Shown here: piece by piece, positions 8,086 to 17,672 of the stretch
How positions within the stretch are numbered: position 1 is the stretch's first letter
How the letters are laid out: each line of letters begins with the position of its first letter
Source: Sansalvadorimonas sp965243775
GTDB taxonomy: Bacteria; Pseudomonadota; Gammaproteobacteria; Pseudomonadales; Endozoicomonadaceae
Length of the DNA stretch: 64,000 bases
Assembly: GCA_965243775.1 (NCBI GenBank)
Contig: CBDEWF010000129.1
Span: 27,932 to 91,931 of the forward strand
Direction of reading: 5' to 3'
Translations under genes and position numbers: made by a program
The notes under the pieces: generated by a model
Database searches by the model: none
What the model was told of the DNA's origin: nothing
The model's input: the letters and a program-made list of their open reading frames with translations, nothing else

Positions 8086-8985
8086 ATGGAAAGCAGGGAA
8101 ATTAAGACAGCCTTCAGGCCTGATTATATGAGTTTTGCCAAAGGTTTTGCCGGGAAATATTTGCCCCTGGAGCGCCTGGCTGGGCGGCGCCTGACCAGGA
8201 AGGTCATAGCCTGTCTTGAGCATGGGCTGGTGAACGAGCGCCTGCAAGTTATGGCTGGAGATGATGAGTGTGCCCGTCGGGAAGCGGAAGCCAGGGCTGA
8301 TATGGCTCTGGTGGCAGTCGGGTTGCTGAAAATTGATGAACGGGGTGATTTTAACCGGACTGGGGGGGTGTTGAGCCGGGTGGGGCACTGGCAAGTGGAG
8401 CAGAGCAGGGCGTTGCTTCATCTTGGTGTGGATGAGCTTTGTCAGGAGGTACTCTGGCGTGTGGAAGCTTTGCCCAGCGCTCTGATCAGGAATCTGTTTA
8501 ACCGCTGCCTTCGGACAACCCCTGGAGAGCCTGCTGTTCTGCCGTTAACCATGGGGGATTTCTGGAATGCTGGACTGTTTTCCCGTGAAACGGTGACAGC
8601 GGCACGAATGCTGGAGTGTCGATCCCGGGTCCTGGACTGGCAGGCTAAGCGTAACTCTAATGATCCCAGAGTGATTCTGGCTTACCTGCGGGCTCTGGAG
8701 TTGCGATTGCGGGAGCAGCCGGAGGTGATAGGAGTGTGCCAGCTTCTGCGTCGGGTTGAGGATGCTATGCCTTTCTGGAAAGAAGGGTATCAGCTTGGAG
8801 AGGATTTTTTCCGCTGTGACAGTGAGGTTGAAGGCGGAATGCGAACGGCTCTGCATGTTATGATTCAACGGCTGTATGAAATGCAGCGGGATCCTGAATT
8901 TCCCTGGCGTCGTGTGATTGAAGAGAAAGCTCTTGGGATTGTCTGGCAATATGATGGTCAGGGGCCGGCAGGTAGCAAAATATAG
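8086..8985 (+). CDS. conserved hypothetical protein, 299 residues
   Basis: I do not recognise this family. The product is soluble, largely alpha-helical and rich in Arg, Glu and Leu, with no signal peptide, membrane segment or catalytic motif. It begins MESREIKTAFRPDYMSFAKG. The ATG at 8086 is chosen over an in-frame TTG at 8050 because a G-rich GGGGGACAGG precedes it. Codon use is like that of neighbouring core genes, and an intrinsic terminator follows directly, so it is probably a real single-gene transcript. It is divergent from avtA. Confidence 0.75.
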   Translation: MESREIKTAFRPDYMSFAKGFAGKYLPLERLAGRRLTRKVIACLEHGLVNERLQVMAGDDECARREAEARADMALVAVGLLKIDERGDFNRTGGVLSRVGHWQVEQSRALLHLGVDELCQEVLWRVEALPSALIRNLFNRCLRTTPGEPAVLPLTMGDFWNAGLFSRETVTAARMLECRSRVLDWQAKRNSNDPRVILAYLRALELRLREQPEVIGVCQLLRRVEDAMPFWKEGYQLGEDFFRCDSEVEGGMRTALHVMIQRLYEMQRDPEFPWRRVIEEKALGIVWQYDGQGPAGSKI

Positions 8986-9003
8986 ACTGTTTGCCTGAAA
9001 GTA

Positions 9004-9037
9004 AAACAGAGAGTCGGAAACGTGCTCTCTGTTTTTT
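9004..9037 (+). terminator. intrinsic terminator
   Basis: An 8-bp stem (ACAGAGAG / CTCTCTGT) with an 11-nt loop is followed by a T-run. It begins about 20 bp after the stop codon of the unknown gene ending at 8985. Confidence 0.85.
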
Positions 9038-9460
9038 TATGTAATGAATTTGTATTTTTATTTTCATTTTAAAAGCACAAGCATTACGAACTCGCTTATT
9101 TATCTGAATGATCAAATTAATTTAATCAGCTGCATTTTTAATTTAGCTGTCGTAATAAGTTTTCGAAAAATACCTATTAAGAAAAATTAATAAAAGCAGA
9201 CGGGCTGTTTCTTTTTAAAAAAATAGATGAAATTGTTGTATTTAATCTATTCAAAGTAGTGATTCGGGTACAAAAAATATAATATTTCTACCGGGAGTCT
9301 GGTGATGGTATGGGGGCAGACTTGAACAGGAAAATTGTTCGAACCCGCTGGAACGATCGTCTCTGACTCTCACCTTTGCAAGAAATGGCTTCGTAAGTAC
9401 CTGGGCATATGGAATCGTATATTTCTGGTCAATAAACAGGTTGCTCCGTTGGATCGCTGC
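9038..9460 (+). promoter_or_regulatory. AT-rich leader of the sensor kinase operon
   Basis: This gene-free stretch of about 420 bp is much richer in A+T than its surroundings. It includes a good -10 match (TATAAT at 9278-9283) without a clear -35. It is the only space for the promoter of the downstream three-gene signalling operon. An in-frame TTG at 9335 could lengthen the kinase, but the extra residues look unlike a normal N-terminus. Confidence 0.4.
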
Positions 9461-12400
9461 ATGGCGTTAGCGTTTAAGATTTTTGGCACAGATATGTCAC
9501 TACTGCGTTTGGTTGTCGCAAACAGCTATAAATCTACGGCCTCATTGGGAATAGGGCTGATTGTTACTTTATGGTTGGCAGTAGGGTTTACATCAATAGC
9601 TCATGCCATAGCCTTTGATGATACTCCCGATATCGCCAGGTTTGACCAGAGAGAAGAACAGATAGCAACCGAACTGGCCAGCCTGAGTAAAACCTTTGTC
9701 TACAACCTTGATGTTGATAACCTCAAGCAAACCCTCAAGTTTGTTGTTCGTCAGGATATTGGAATTCGGGCAGTCCGGATAATTGACTCAGTTTCAGGCC
9801 AGCCGCTGTTGGTCTATCACCGCAGGAGTGACGGTCAGGGATTCTTTGAGGAAGATATTTCTGACAAGAGTCTGAATTATCCCAAAACCGTTGAGCCCAT
9901 AGTGCATCAGGGTGAAATGGTGGGCATGTTGGAGCTGTATTACGACAGCAGCATAAATGGCGAATTTCCTGATTTGTCTCTGGGGTTTACAGCCAGAGAG
10001 CGTTTGTGGATTCAGGGTAGCAAACCTCTGCGTGTCGCCATTGCTGAGTATGCCCCTTATATTTCCATGGGAGACAATGGTCGCCCTCAGGGTGTACTGG
10101 TTGAATACCTGGAGCGGCTGCAGAACCTGACAGGTCTCTCCTTTATCTATGAAACCGGAAGTTTCAGTGATCTGTTGAGTCGATTCCAGGCCGGGGAAAT
10201 TGATATTTTTCCTGGCGTTCTGTTCGATGAATCACGCATAAACCTTGGGCAGTTCAGCAGCCCTGTTCTTGGCATCAAAGACGCTATTTATCTGCGAGAG
10301 GAGCAGGAAGAAATTTCGGGCTTTGAAGACCTGCAGGGTAAACGGGTTGCTGTGGTCAGGAACTATCTGGTGGGGCACCTGATCCGTAAAAAATATCCCG
10401 AAGTTGAGCTGGTTGAAATGGAAAGCCTGATAAGCAGTGTGCAGGCTCTTCTTAATGGGGATGTTGAGGCTATCGTTCAGGTTGAATCAGTGGTTAACAA
10501 CCTGCTGAAGATGAATTCGACCAGTGGTCTGAAGCGGATAAAACAGAACTCCCTGCCTTCCAGAAATATGCATCTGCTGGTGCAGACCGGGCAGGATACT
10601 CTGCTTTCTGTCATTAACAAGGTACTGCACTCCATTTCTGCCGAAGAGAAGCAGAGTATTCTCAGCCAATATGTGGCTCTGGAAGCTGATAGCCGTCAGG
10701 TTACCTCCCGGCATTCTGATGATCTCTTCTCTGCCACAGCCATGAGCCTGCTCGGACTTTTTGCTGTGGTATTGGTGATTCTGTTTGTTATTGCCAGAAG
10801 TATGGCCCGGCACTCCGGTTATGACCGTTCCAGGATTGCTTTCGGTACCCGGAAGTTTGCCCGTCTGGTTATGGTTAGTATTGCTCTCTTCGTCTCCCTG
10901 AGTTGGGCTCTGACCTGGATGATTCTGCAATACAACCTAAAACAGGAAGAGTTGGATGCCCAGACCCAGCTAAAACTGACGGTAAATGCAGCCAATGAAC
11001 GGGTGAACCGATTGCTTGCCTATGACAGCAGTGTTGTCACCCATATTGCCAATAAACCCCTGGCACAGAAATTGGTTCAGGCGTTAGTTGACCTGCCGGA
11101 AGGAGAAGGCCAGGTTCGACAGAGTATCACTCTGGAACTGCAGGGTTTTTGGCAGGGATACCAAAATATTATCAAGAACGGGACGATTGTGGTTACCGAC
11201 CTGAATGGCCAGATGTTGTACGGTCAGGGAGGGGATGACCTGACGGATATACCCGAAAAGTATTTTCAACAGGCTCGTTATGGTCAGGTTATGTGGGTTT
11301 CCCCCGAACTTTTTCCAGTAACAGAGAAGGTCAGCCCTGTTAATGGTGGTATGGAATCCTGGCCTGATGGTCACCCGGGTATTGAAGGTAACTGGATGAG
11401 CTACATCCTGACACCGGTGTATGGCCAGGATGGTGAAGCTATAGCTCTGGCGATTGACCGGGTGAACCTTACGGCCAGGCTGTATGAGTTTCTTAAGGAT
11501 ACGGCCATGATTAGTAATACCCGGGTGTACCCTGTTAACAGCCGTGGTATTGCGATGGATATGGAACTCTCAAGCCCCAGCAGGGGAGCATACTTTTCCC
11601 TGAATGATACTCACTCCCTGAGTCTGTTCTATTCGGAGAGCATGACTAAAGGAATTGCCCGAACCAGTGATCTGGAACAGTACCCTAACAATTCCGGTGT
11701 GGAGTGTTATGGCCTGGGCATTTGGAATCCCTCTCTTGGCATTGGGTTTGTGGCTGAGATCAGCCAGGCTGAATCCCTGAGTGGTTATCAGGCTCTGAAG
11801 TATGGACTGATTCTGGTACTGTCACTGGTTTTTGCCATTACGGTTCCCTACATCATGTTCATGCTTAACCTTGGGCGTCAAGCTAATGAGAAATTGAAGG
11901 CGTCCAACGAAGAGCTGGATCAAATAGTCAATGACCGAACCTGCGAGCTTAGCAAGCTGGAAGAGCAAAGTCGTATGATTTTGACCTCTGTTGGTCAGGG
12001 CCTTCTTGGGCTGGATGAGTCTGGCCGGGTGAACTTTATCAATGGTGCTGCTCTCAGCCTCTTGGGCTATCAAGAGTACGAAGTTCAGAACCGGGCCATT
12101 TTGTCTCTCATTCAACATAGTGACAGTGATCGGCGGCCACGGCGATCCTCCAGCCTGCCCATTTCAGAAGCACTGGTGAAAGGAATCTGCCACACAGATC
12201 TGATTGACTGTTTCTGGACCAAGGGGGGACGCTGTTTCGCTGTTGAATATAGCTGCTGTCCTATTGTCCAGGATGGTGAAATCAAAGGTTGTGTCGTGGT
12301 GTTCAGTGATATCACCCAGCGCCAGCTAATGGATCAGGAGTTAAGGCTGGCAAAAGAGACTGCTGAACAGGCCTCCCAGGCCAAAAGTGATTTCTTGGCC

Positions 12401-14623
12401 AATATGAGTCATGAAATCCGTACACCGATGAACGCCATACTGGGCATGTCCCAGCTGGTACTTCAGACCAGTCTGGAACGCAAACAGCGTAACTATATTG
12501 AGAAGGTTCACCGCTCCGCTCAGTCTCTTCTGGGTGTCATCAACGATATTTTAGATTTTTCAAAAATTGAAGCCGGCAAGCTTGAGCTGGAGAGAGTCCC
12601 ATTCAGGCTTGAAAATGTGCTCAGTGATATGAGCAGTATTGTCAGCCTGCATGCGGAAGAAAAAGGGCTGGAACTTCTGTTCTCCGTCATACCCAATGAC
12701 ATGCCGGAACTGGTAGGTGACCCCCTGCGCCTTGGTCAGGTTCTGCTAAACCTTGGCAATAACGCGGTGAAGTTTACCGAGCAGGGGGAAATCACGGTCA
12801 CTTCCCGGATGACTGAACTGACTGATGATGAGGTTGAGATTCACTTTACAGTCAAGGATACCGGTATAGGTCTGACCCATGAACAACAGTCCAAGTTGTT
12901 CCAGTCATTCAGTCAGGCTGACACTTCGACAACCCGGCGTTATGGTGGAACCGGGCTTGGTCTGGCTATCTGTCACCGGCTGGTTGATATGATGGACGGG
13001 AAAATCTGGGTAGAGAGTACACCGGGTGAGGGGGCCGATTTCCACTTTACTCTGCGCTTTGGTGTCAAGTCTGTGAAAACGCCCAAAGCTGACTTGGCCT
13101 TTCTGCGTAACCGCCGGGTGCTGGTGGTGGATGATAATCCTACCGCGCGGGAAATCTGTGTAGCCATGTTTGAAAGTTTTGGCATGCGGGTTGATGAAGC
13201 CAAAAGCGGGGGGGAAGCCCTGCAGCTGGTACTTGAGGCTGAACCAACGCCCGATCCGTTCAACCTGGTCATCCTTGACTGGCGTATGCCAGGCCTGGAT
13301 GGAATCAGTACGGCTCGTCTGATGTCCCAGCAGTGTCAGAAACTATCGCCGCACTGCATCCTGGTAACGGCTTTCGGTCAGGAATTTGCCAGTGAAACCG
13401 GAAAGGGCAGCAATATTAAATCTTATCTCTCCAAGCCGGTTACAGCATCGTCCATGATGGATGCTGTGGCCCGTGCTTTTGGTGAAGATCAGCCCGTGCA
13501 GACAACCCAGAAGACCAGCAGTGAGCGGGTTGAAGCAGCGGTGAAACATCTTGCGGGTGCTGAGATTCTGCTGGTAGAAGATAACGAGATTAACCAGGAA
13601 CTGGCACTGGATCTTCTGGTCAGCAATGGCATGAGTGCAGTATTGGCTGAAAATGGCCAGGAAGCGCTGGAGTATCTTGCCAGTCGCCCCTTCGATGGTG
13701 TTCTGATGGATTGTCAGATGCCAATCATGGACGGCTATGAGGCAACCTGTCACATTCGGGAGAATCCTGAGTGGAAAGATCTGCCCGTTCTGGCCATGAC
13801 CGCTAATGCTATGGCTGGAGATCGTGAGAAGGTGCTGGAAGCGGGTATGAATGACCATATTGCCAAGCCTATCGACTTCGATGATATGCTGACCAAAATG
13901 GCTAATTGGATTACTCCCAGTCGCCCGGGAATAAAGCTGAAAGCGACTCCTGTTCAGGATACAGACAAGTGGGACTGGGGATTGCTGATGGGTATTAATG
14001 CCCGTGCTGGTCTGGATATATGCCAGAACAAGAGTAGCTTGTACTTCAAATTGCTGACCCGCTTTATCTCTAATCAGTCAAGTTTTGCTAAGGATTATCG
14101 TGGAGCGATTGAAACAGGTGACTTTGAACTGGCTATACGTCTGGCTCACACCTTGAAAGGGGTGGCTGGCAATATCGGAGCCACAGAGCTGGCCCGGCTG
14201 GCTATGGAACTGCAGAAAATTACCGAGAAAAAGGCCTCTCAACCCAAGTTGCTGCAGAAGGTTCAGCAATTACAGGCGGTTCTGGAAGAAGTGAACAGCG
14301 GCATTCAGGCTCTCAAAAATCATATGGAGCAGGTGGAGCTGGCCACCAGTTCTGTGTTGCCTGAAGAGCAGGACAGTTCCCGGATTGATATGGAAATGCT
14401 GGCTCAGAAGCTGGGCCGGGTTAGAACGCTTATGGAGGAAGATGATACCGAAGCTCTGGATATTTTTGCGCCTCTGGTTGCGGATCTGACCCAGCTGTCT
14501 GAAAAACCAGGTATGCCAGATGCCATAGAGCGTGCACTGGAAGGGTACGACTTTGAGCAGGCATTAACTCTGCTGGATGAGTTGACTGAAAAATTAAATA
14601 TCGCTGTTGCAGTTGAAGAGTGA
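9461..14623 (+). CDS. hybrid sensor histidine kinase with solute-binding sensor domain (SBP-PAS-HK-REC-REC-HPt)
   Basis: This is a BvgS-like multi-step phosphorelay kinase of about 1,720 residues. Counting from the ATG at 9461: an N-terminal membrane segment (about 22-42); a periplasmic solute-binding protein family 3 domain (about 181-405, beginning LRVAIAEYAPYISM); membrane helices near 425-446 and 468-488; a second extracytoplasmic sensor region to about 780; a third helix (about 782-801). Then come a PAS domain (about 836-956) and a HisKA with phospho-acceptor His984 in MSHEIRTPMN. A HATPase has GTGLGLAI, and two receiver domains have Asp1273 (ILDWRMPG) and Asp1417 (LMDCQMPIMDG). A C-terminal HPt carries His1563 (LAHTLKG). 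The start is uncertain: 9494 is another candidate and neither has a strong ribosome-binding site. The REC-HD-GYP gene follows after 12 bp. Confidence 0.93.
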   Translation: MALAFKIFGTDMSLLRLVVANSYKSTASLGIGLIVTLWLAVGFTSIAHAIAFDDTPDIARFDQREEQIATELASLSKTFVYNLDVDNLKQTLKFVVRQDIGIRAVRIIDSVSGQPLLVYHRRSDGQGFFEEDISDKSLNYPKTVEPIVHQGEMVGMLELYYDSSINGEFPDLSLGFTARERLWIQGSKPLRVAIAEYAPYISMGDNGRPQGVLVEYLERLQNLTGLSFIYETGSFSDLLSRFQAGEIDIFPGVLFDESRINLGQFSSPVLGIKDAIYLREEQEEISGFEDLQGKRVAVVRNYLVGHLIRKKYPEVELVEMESLISSVQALLNGDVEAIVQVESVVNNLLKMNSTSGLKRIKQNSLPSRNMHLLVQTGQDTLLSVINKVLHSISAEEKQSILSQYVALEADSRQVTSRHSDDLFSATAMSLLGLFAVVLVILFVIARSMARHSGYDRSRIAFGTRKFARLVMVSIALFVSLSWALTWMILQYNLKQEELDAQTQLKLTVNAANERVNRLLAYDSSVVTHIANKPLAQKLVQALVDLPEGEGQVRQSITLELQGFWQGYQNIIKNGTIVVTDLNGQMLYGQGGDDLTDIPEKYFQQARYGQVMWVSPELFPVTEKVSPVNGGMESWPDGHPGIEGNWMSYILTPVYGQDGEAIALAIDRVNLTARLYEFLKDTAMISNTRVYPVNSRGIAMDMELSSPSRGAYFSLNDTHSLSLFYSESMTKGIARTSDLEQYPNNSGVECYGLGIWNPSLGIGFVAEISQAESLSGYQALKYGLILVLSLVFAITVPYIMFMLNLGRQANEKLKASNEELDQIVNDRTCELSKLEEQSRMILTSVGQGLLGLDESGRVNFINGAALSLLGYQEYEVQNRAILSLIQHSDSDRRPRRSSSLPISEALVKGICHTDLIDCFWTKGGRCFAVEYSCCPIVQDGEIKGCVVVFSDITQRQLMDQELRLAKETAEQASQAKSDFLANMSHEIRTPMNAILGMSQLVLQTSLERKQRNYIEKVHRSAQSLLGVINDILDFSKIEAGKLELERVPFRLENVLSDMSSIVSLHAEEKGLELLFSVIPNDMPELVGDPLRLGQVLLNLGNNAVKFTEQGEITVTSRMTELTDDEVEIHFTVKDTGIGLTHEQQSKLFQSFSQADTSTTRRYGGTGLGLAICHRLVDMMDGKIWVESTPGEGADFHFTLRFGVKSVKTPKADLAFLRNRRVLVVDDNPTAREICVAMFESFGMRVDEAKSGGEALQLVLEAEPTPDPFNLVILDWRMPGLDGISTARLMSQQCQKLSPHCILVTAFGQEFASETGKGSNIKSYLSKPVTASSMMDAVARAFGEDQPVQTTQKTSSERVEAAVKHLAGAEILLVEDNEINQELALDLLVSNGMSAVLAENGQEALEYLASRPFDGVLMDCQMPIMDGYEATCHIRENPEWKDLPVLAMTANAMAGDREKVLEAGMNDHIAKPIDFDDMLTKMANWITPSRPGIKLKATPVQDTDKWDWGLLMGINARAGLDICQNKSSLYFKLLTRFISNQSSFAKDYRGAIETGDFELAIRLAHTLKGVAGNIGATELARLAMELQKITEKKASQPKLLQKVQQLQAVLEEVNSGIQALKNHMEQVELATSSVLPEEQDSSRIDMEMLAQKLGRVRTLMEEDDTEALDIFAPLVADLTQLSEKPGMPDAIERALEGYDFEQALTLLDELTEKLNIAVAVEE

Positions 14624-14635
14624 TGCCCGATTGAC

Positions 14636-15703
14636 ATGATGAGTACTTCTTTGAAACCGACATCCGACTCCCAGGTTGTCCTGGTTGTGGATGATACCCC
14701 CGAGAATATTGATGTTCTGCGTGAGATTCTGCAGCCGGATTATCGGGTCAAGGCCGCATTGAATGGTGCCAGAGCCTTGAAAATTGCCCAGACTGCACCC
14801 CACCCGGACTTGATATTGCTGGACATCATGATGCCTGAGATAGATGGGTATGAAGTTTGTCGACAGCTGAAGGCCCATCCGAATACAGCAGATATTCCCG
14901 TGATCTTTATCTCTGCCATGAGCAGAGAGGAAGATGAAGCGAGTGGCCTGGCCCTTGGGGCGGTTGATTACATTACCAAGCCCGTTTGTCCTGAAATTGT
15001 CAGGGCCAGGGTGCGTACCCATTTGGCACTGTATGATCAGAGCCGGTATCTTGAACAGCTGGTTTCCAAAAGAACAGCAGAGCTGGAACGGAAAACCATC
15101 GAACTGGCTGAGTCCCGTGAGCAGGTGATCCACTGCCTGGGCCGTGCAGCGGAGTTCAAGGATAATGAAACCGGCATGCATGTTATCCGGATGAGTCACT
15201 ATGCACGGTTAATCGCTGCTGCTATCGGAGAGGATCAGGCCTGGGTAAGACTGCTGCATCAAGCTGCTCCCATGCATGACATTGGCAAAATTGGCATTCC
15301 AGACAGTATCTTGCTTAAGCCGGGCAAGCTTGATTCCGATGAATGGGATGTTATGAAAAAACATCCGGAATATGGTGGTGATATTATTGGGAAGCACAGC
15401 TCTGAACTTATGCGTATGGCCAGGGAGATTGCCCTGACCCATCACGAAAAATGGGATGGCTCCGGTTATCCAAATGGCCTGAAGGGGGAAGAGATTCCTC
15501 TGGGGGCGAGAATTGTGGCTATTGCTGATGTCTTTGATGCGCTGACCAGTGAGCGCCCCTATAAACGGGCCTGGAGCATTGAAGAAGCAACAAGCTGGAT
15601 TGAGCAGCAGTCAGGCTCGCACTTTGATCCAGGCCTGGTCGAGGCATTTCGGCAGGTTCTGCCAGAGATACTGCAGATCAAACAACAGTACGCCGAGAGT
15701 TAA
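14636..15703 (+). CDS. two-component response regulator with HD-GYP c-di-GMP phosphodiesterase domain
   Basis: This 355-residue RpfG-like protein has an N-terminal receiver domain (residues about 14-130, phospho-acceptor Asp63 in LILLDIMMP). A coiled linker rich in Glu and Arg follows, then a C-terminal HD-GYP domain. The metal-binding HD pair is His214-Asp215 in MHDIGKIGIPD, and the signature HHEKWDGSGYPNGLKG is intact near residue 268. Both catalytic hallmarks are present, so it should hydrolyse cyclic di-GMP. It starts 12 bp after the hybrid kinase stop and ends one base before the start of the solute-binding protein gene, so the three form one operon. The kinase is the obvious phosphodonor, by inference. 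Confidence 0.95.
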   Translation: MMSTSLKPTSDSQVVLVVDDTPENIDVLREILQPDYRVKAALNGARALKIAQTAPHPDLILLDIMMPEIDGYEVCRQLKAHPNTADIPVIFISAMSREEDEASGLALGAVDYITKPVCPEIVRARVRTHLALYDQSRYLEQLVSKRTAELERKTIELAESREQVIHCLGRAAEFKDNETGMHVIRMSHYARLIAAAIGEDQAWVRLLHQAAPMHDIGKIGIPDSILLKPGKLDSDEWDVMKKHPEYGGDIIGKHSSELMRMAREIALTHHEKWDGSGYPNGLKGEEIPLGARIVAIADVFDALTSERPYKRAWSIEEATSWIEQQSGSHFDPGLVEAFRQVLPEILQIKQQYAES

Positions 15704-15704
15704 G

Positions 15705-16517
15705 TTGAGAGCTTTACGGATTGTCTTTCTTGCAGTTGCTGCACTCTTTTCTGTCACAGCATCCCTGGCAGAAGAGGGGCCGGTTGTGCTGAGGGTTGGT
15801 CTGGTTGATGGTGGCAGGATTCCCTACTTCTGGGAAGATACAGAAACCTTGGCACCCAAAGGTTTTTATATTGAACTGCTCAATAATATTTCTGCCCAGA
15901 CTGGAATTTTGTTTGATTATCGTTTTATCCCCCAGGCCCGCATTCGGCTCTATATGAAAGTTGGAGCGCTGGATCTCGAACCGGGTATTGCCAAGAGCTG
16001 GCGGCAGAAGCCTGATGAAAAAGGTATTTCTGTTTACAGCAGACCTTTCGTTCTTGCAGAAGAAGTAATCGTCAGTCATACCAGGCTGGAGTCATCTCCC
16101 CGTTCGTTCCGGGATTTAAAACCCGGACGCATCTGTAAGGTTCTTGGCTTCAGTGGGGGAAGTACCAAAGGCCATCAGGTCATCACGGTGCTGAATGATC
16201 TGCAGATGGTGAAAATGCTGAATCTAAAACGGTGTGATTATGGTTTGATGCCTCTTGATATAGCCCGCTACCTGAAAGACCAGCACAAGTTCAACATTCA
16301 CTTCTCAAAGCCTCTGCACAGGTTTCAGTTGAGCCTGCGACTGGATAAACAGTTTGCAGACCTTTTGCCACAGATAAACAGGGCTATCGAGAATATGACT
16401 GTCAGTGGCCGGATGAATGCGATGCTGGAGAAATACCGAATGCGTGCTGTCGTTGCTAACTGCGGTAGTCTGGATGAAACTTGTCTGCCAGCTGTTGACC
16501 GCTCATCTGAGACATAA
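15705..16517 (+). CDS. periplasmic solute-binding protein (family 3-like) in signalling operon
   Basis: This 270-residue secreted protein begins at a TTG start immediately after the preceding TAA, with purine-rich GAGAG just upstream. That start gives a clean signal peptide, MRALRIVFLAVAALFSVTASLA. The mature part resembles amino-acid type (family 3) binding proteins: LRVGLVDGGRIPYFW at its start, GFYIELLNNISAQTG, and a hinge/second-lobe segment with LKPGRICKVLGFSGG. No permease or ATPase genes are adjacent. Because it is co-transcribed with a kinase that has a related periplasmic domain, it may deliver or compete for the sensed ligand rather than feed a transporter. A longer in-frame opening overlapping the previous gene is not used. 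Confidence 0.85.
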   Translation: MRALRIVFLAVAALFSVTASLAEEGPVVLRVGLVDGGRIPYFWEDTETLAPKGFYIELLNNISAQTGILFDYRFIPQARIRLYMKVGALDLEPGIAKSWRQKPDEKGISVYSRPFVLAEEVIVSHTRLESSPRSFRDLKPGRICKVLGFSGGSTKGHQVITVLNDLQMVKMLNLKRCDYGLMPLDIARYLKDQHKFNIHFSKPLHRFQLSLRLDKQFADLLPQINRAIENMTVSGRMNAMLEKYRMRAVVANCGSLDETCLPAVDRSSET

Positions 16518-16642
16518 AGACCTATACTCGACCAGTAAAGCTGGAGCTGGGCTGAATGAATTGATGTCAAATTCGTAGATACAGAAGTCAATCATCAAGT
16601 ACAGGCAATAAGTGCAAGGCTCTGGATTTATGGGTAAAGTTT

Positions 16643-16954
16643 GTGCGGTTATCAAACACAGGTTTCAAAGTGTCCCAGAGTAAAGTGGACAGTGCTGGTC
16701 AAGCCTGTCGAGCAGGTTGTGGAGCCTGCTGTATCTCTCCTTCTATTTCTACTCCTATTCCTGGTATGCCTGGCGGTAAACCTGCGGGTATTCGCTGTAT
16801 ACAGCTGGATGAACGGAATATGTGCCGTTTGTTTGGGAAGCCGGAACGACCCGCTGTCTGCACAGTATTTATAGTCGATCAGTCCACTTGCGGAGAGAAT
16901 AAAGAAGAGGCAATGTTACGTATCCTTGAGCTGGAACAACTCACTGTGGGTTAA
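16643..16954 (+). CDS. YkgJ-family cysteine cluster protein
   Basis: This small protein of 103 residues has the zinc/iron cluster signature of the YkgJ family: CRAGCGACC near residue 23, then a central P-G-rich loop (PIPGMPGGKPAG), and spaced cysteines in IRCIQLDERNMCRLF and PAVCTVF. Function in the family is unknown; a metal-binding role is presumed. A GTG at 16643 is the best start in frame, with no strong ribosome-binding site. The stop is two bases before the ATG of pncC, so the two are probably translationally coupled. Confidence 0.85.
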   Translation: MRLSNTGFKVSQSKVDSAGQACRAGCGACCISPSISTPIPGMPGGKPAGIRCIQLDERNMCRLFGKPERPAVCTVFIVDQSTCGENKEEAMLRILELEQLTVG

Positions 16955-16956
16955 CA

Positions 16957-17457
16957 ATGAGCGAATCCTCCCTTTATCTGCTTGCGGAAATGGCCGGTAA
17001 GGCCCTGAAAGAGAGCCATCAGGTGGTGGCTACAGCGGAATCCTGCACCGGTGGTGGCATTATGCAGGCACTGACAGAAGTTCCGGGTAGTTCTGGTTGG
17101 TGTGACGGGGGCCTGATCACCTACTCCAGCGATGCCAAGCAACGCCTTCTGGGAGTGCCGAAAACAATCATTGAACAATTTGGTGCTGTGAGTGATGAAA
17201 CTGTTCGGGCTATGGCTGAGGGTGTGCTGTCCCGTTGTGGAGCAACAGTCTCGGTTGCGGTCAGTGGGATTGCCGGGCCAGATGGGGGAACGGTAGAAAA
17301 GCCGGTTGGCACTGTCTGGATTGCCTGGGCAGGTGCAGGTACCAGGACCAAAACCCTGAAATTTCTTTTTGAAGGTGATCGGGCATCCATAAGGCGTCAG
17401 ACAGTTTATGCTGCTCTGGATGAGCTGATAGCCCGCTGCCAGAACAGTGATGCCTGA
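16957..17457 (+). CDS. pncC: nicotinamide-nucleotide amidase (CinA C-terminal type)
   Basis: This stand-alone CinA C-terminal domain of 166 residues hydrolyses nicotinamide mononucleotide to nicotinate mononucleotide and ammonia in the pyridine nucleotide cycle. Family hallmarks are intact: ATAESCTGGGIMQALT near residue 24, GGLITYSSDAKQRLLGV, and VAVSGIAGPDGGTVEKPVGTV. It lies directly upstream of recA, the usual gammaproteobacterial order. It starts two bases after the YkgJ-type gene and is separated from recA by about 215 bp containing a LexA box. Confidence 0.95.
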   Translation: MSESSLYLLAEMAGKALKESHQVVATAESCTGGGIMQALTEVPGSSGWCDGGLITYSSDAKQRLLGVPKTIIEQFGAVSDETVRAMAEGVLSRCGATVSVAVSGIAGPDGGTVEKPVGTVWIAWAGAGTRTKTLKFLFEGDRASIRRQTVYAALDELIARCQNSDA

Positions 17458-17551
17458 CCAGATCTGGAAAGATGTTTGCAAATAGCCATGGTAAAAAGAC
17501 CAAAAAACTATATGCCATAAAACTATGCGCTTTTTAGAAACTGTGTTTTAA

Positions 17552-17571
17552 TACTGTTTATGTATACAGTA
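17552..17571. promoter_or_regulatory. LexA (SOS) box of recA
   Basis: TACTGTTTATGTATACAGTA contains CTG-N10-CAG in a near-perfect palindrome, matching the gammaproteobacterial LexA consensus. It is about 100 bp upstream of the recA start codon. SOS induction of recA-recX is therefore expected. Confidence 0.92.
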
Positions 17572-17672
17572 TTGAGTCTGTGTCTGACTCACTGCAGACA
17601 GACCAAGGCAAGCCGTTTAAAACAAACAGCTTAAAGATTGAAAGCAACTGGAAAATGCGGAAGAGGTGAGCG

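Noticed and set aside
16951..17481. 176-codon frame antisense to pncC
   Set aside because: pncC on the other strand has full family motifs; the antisense frame is a shadow.
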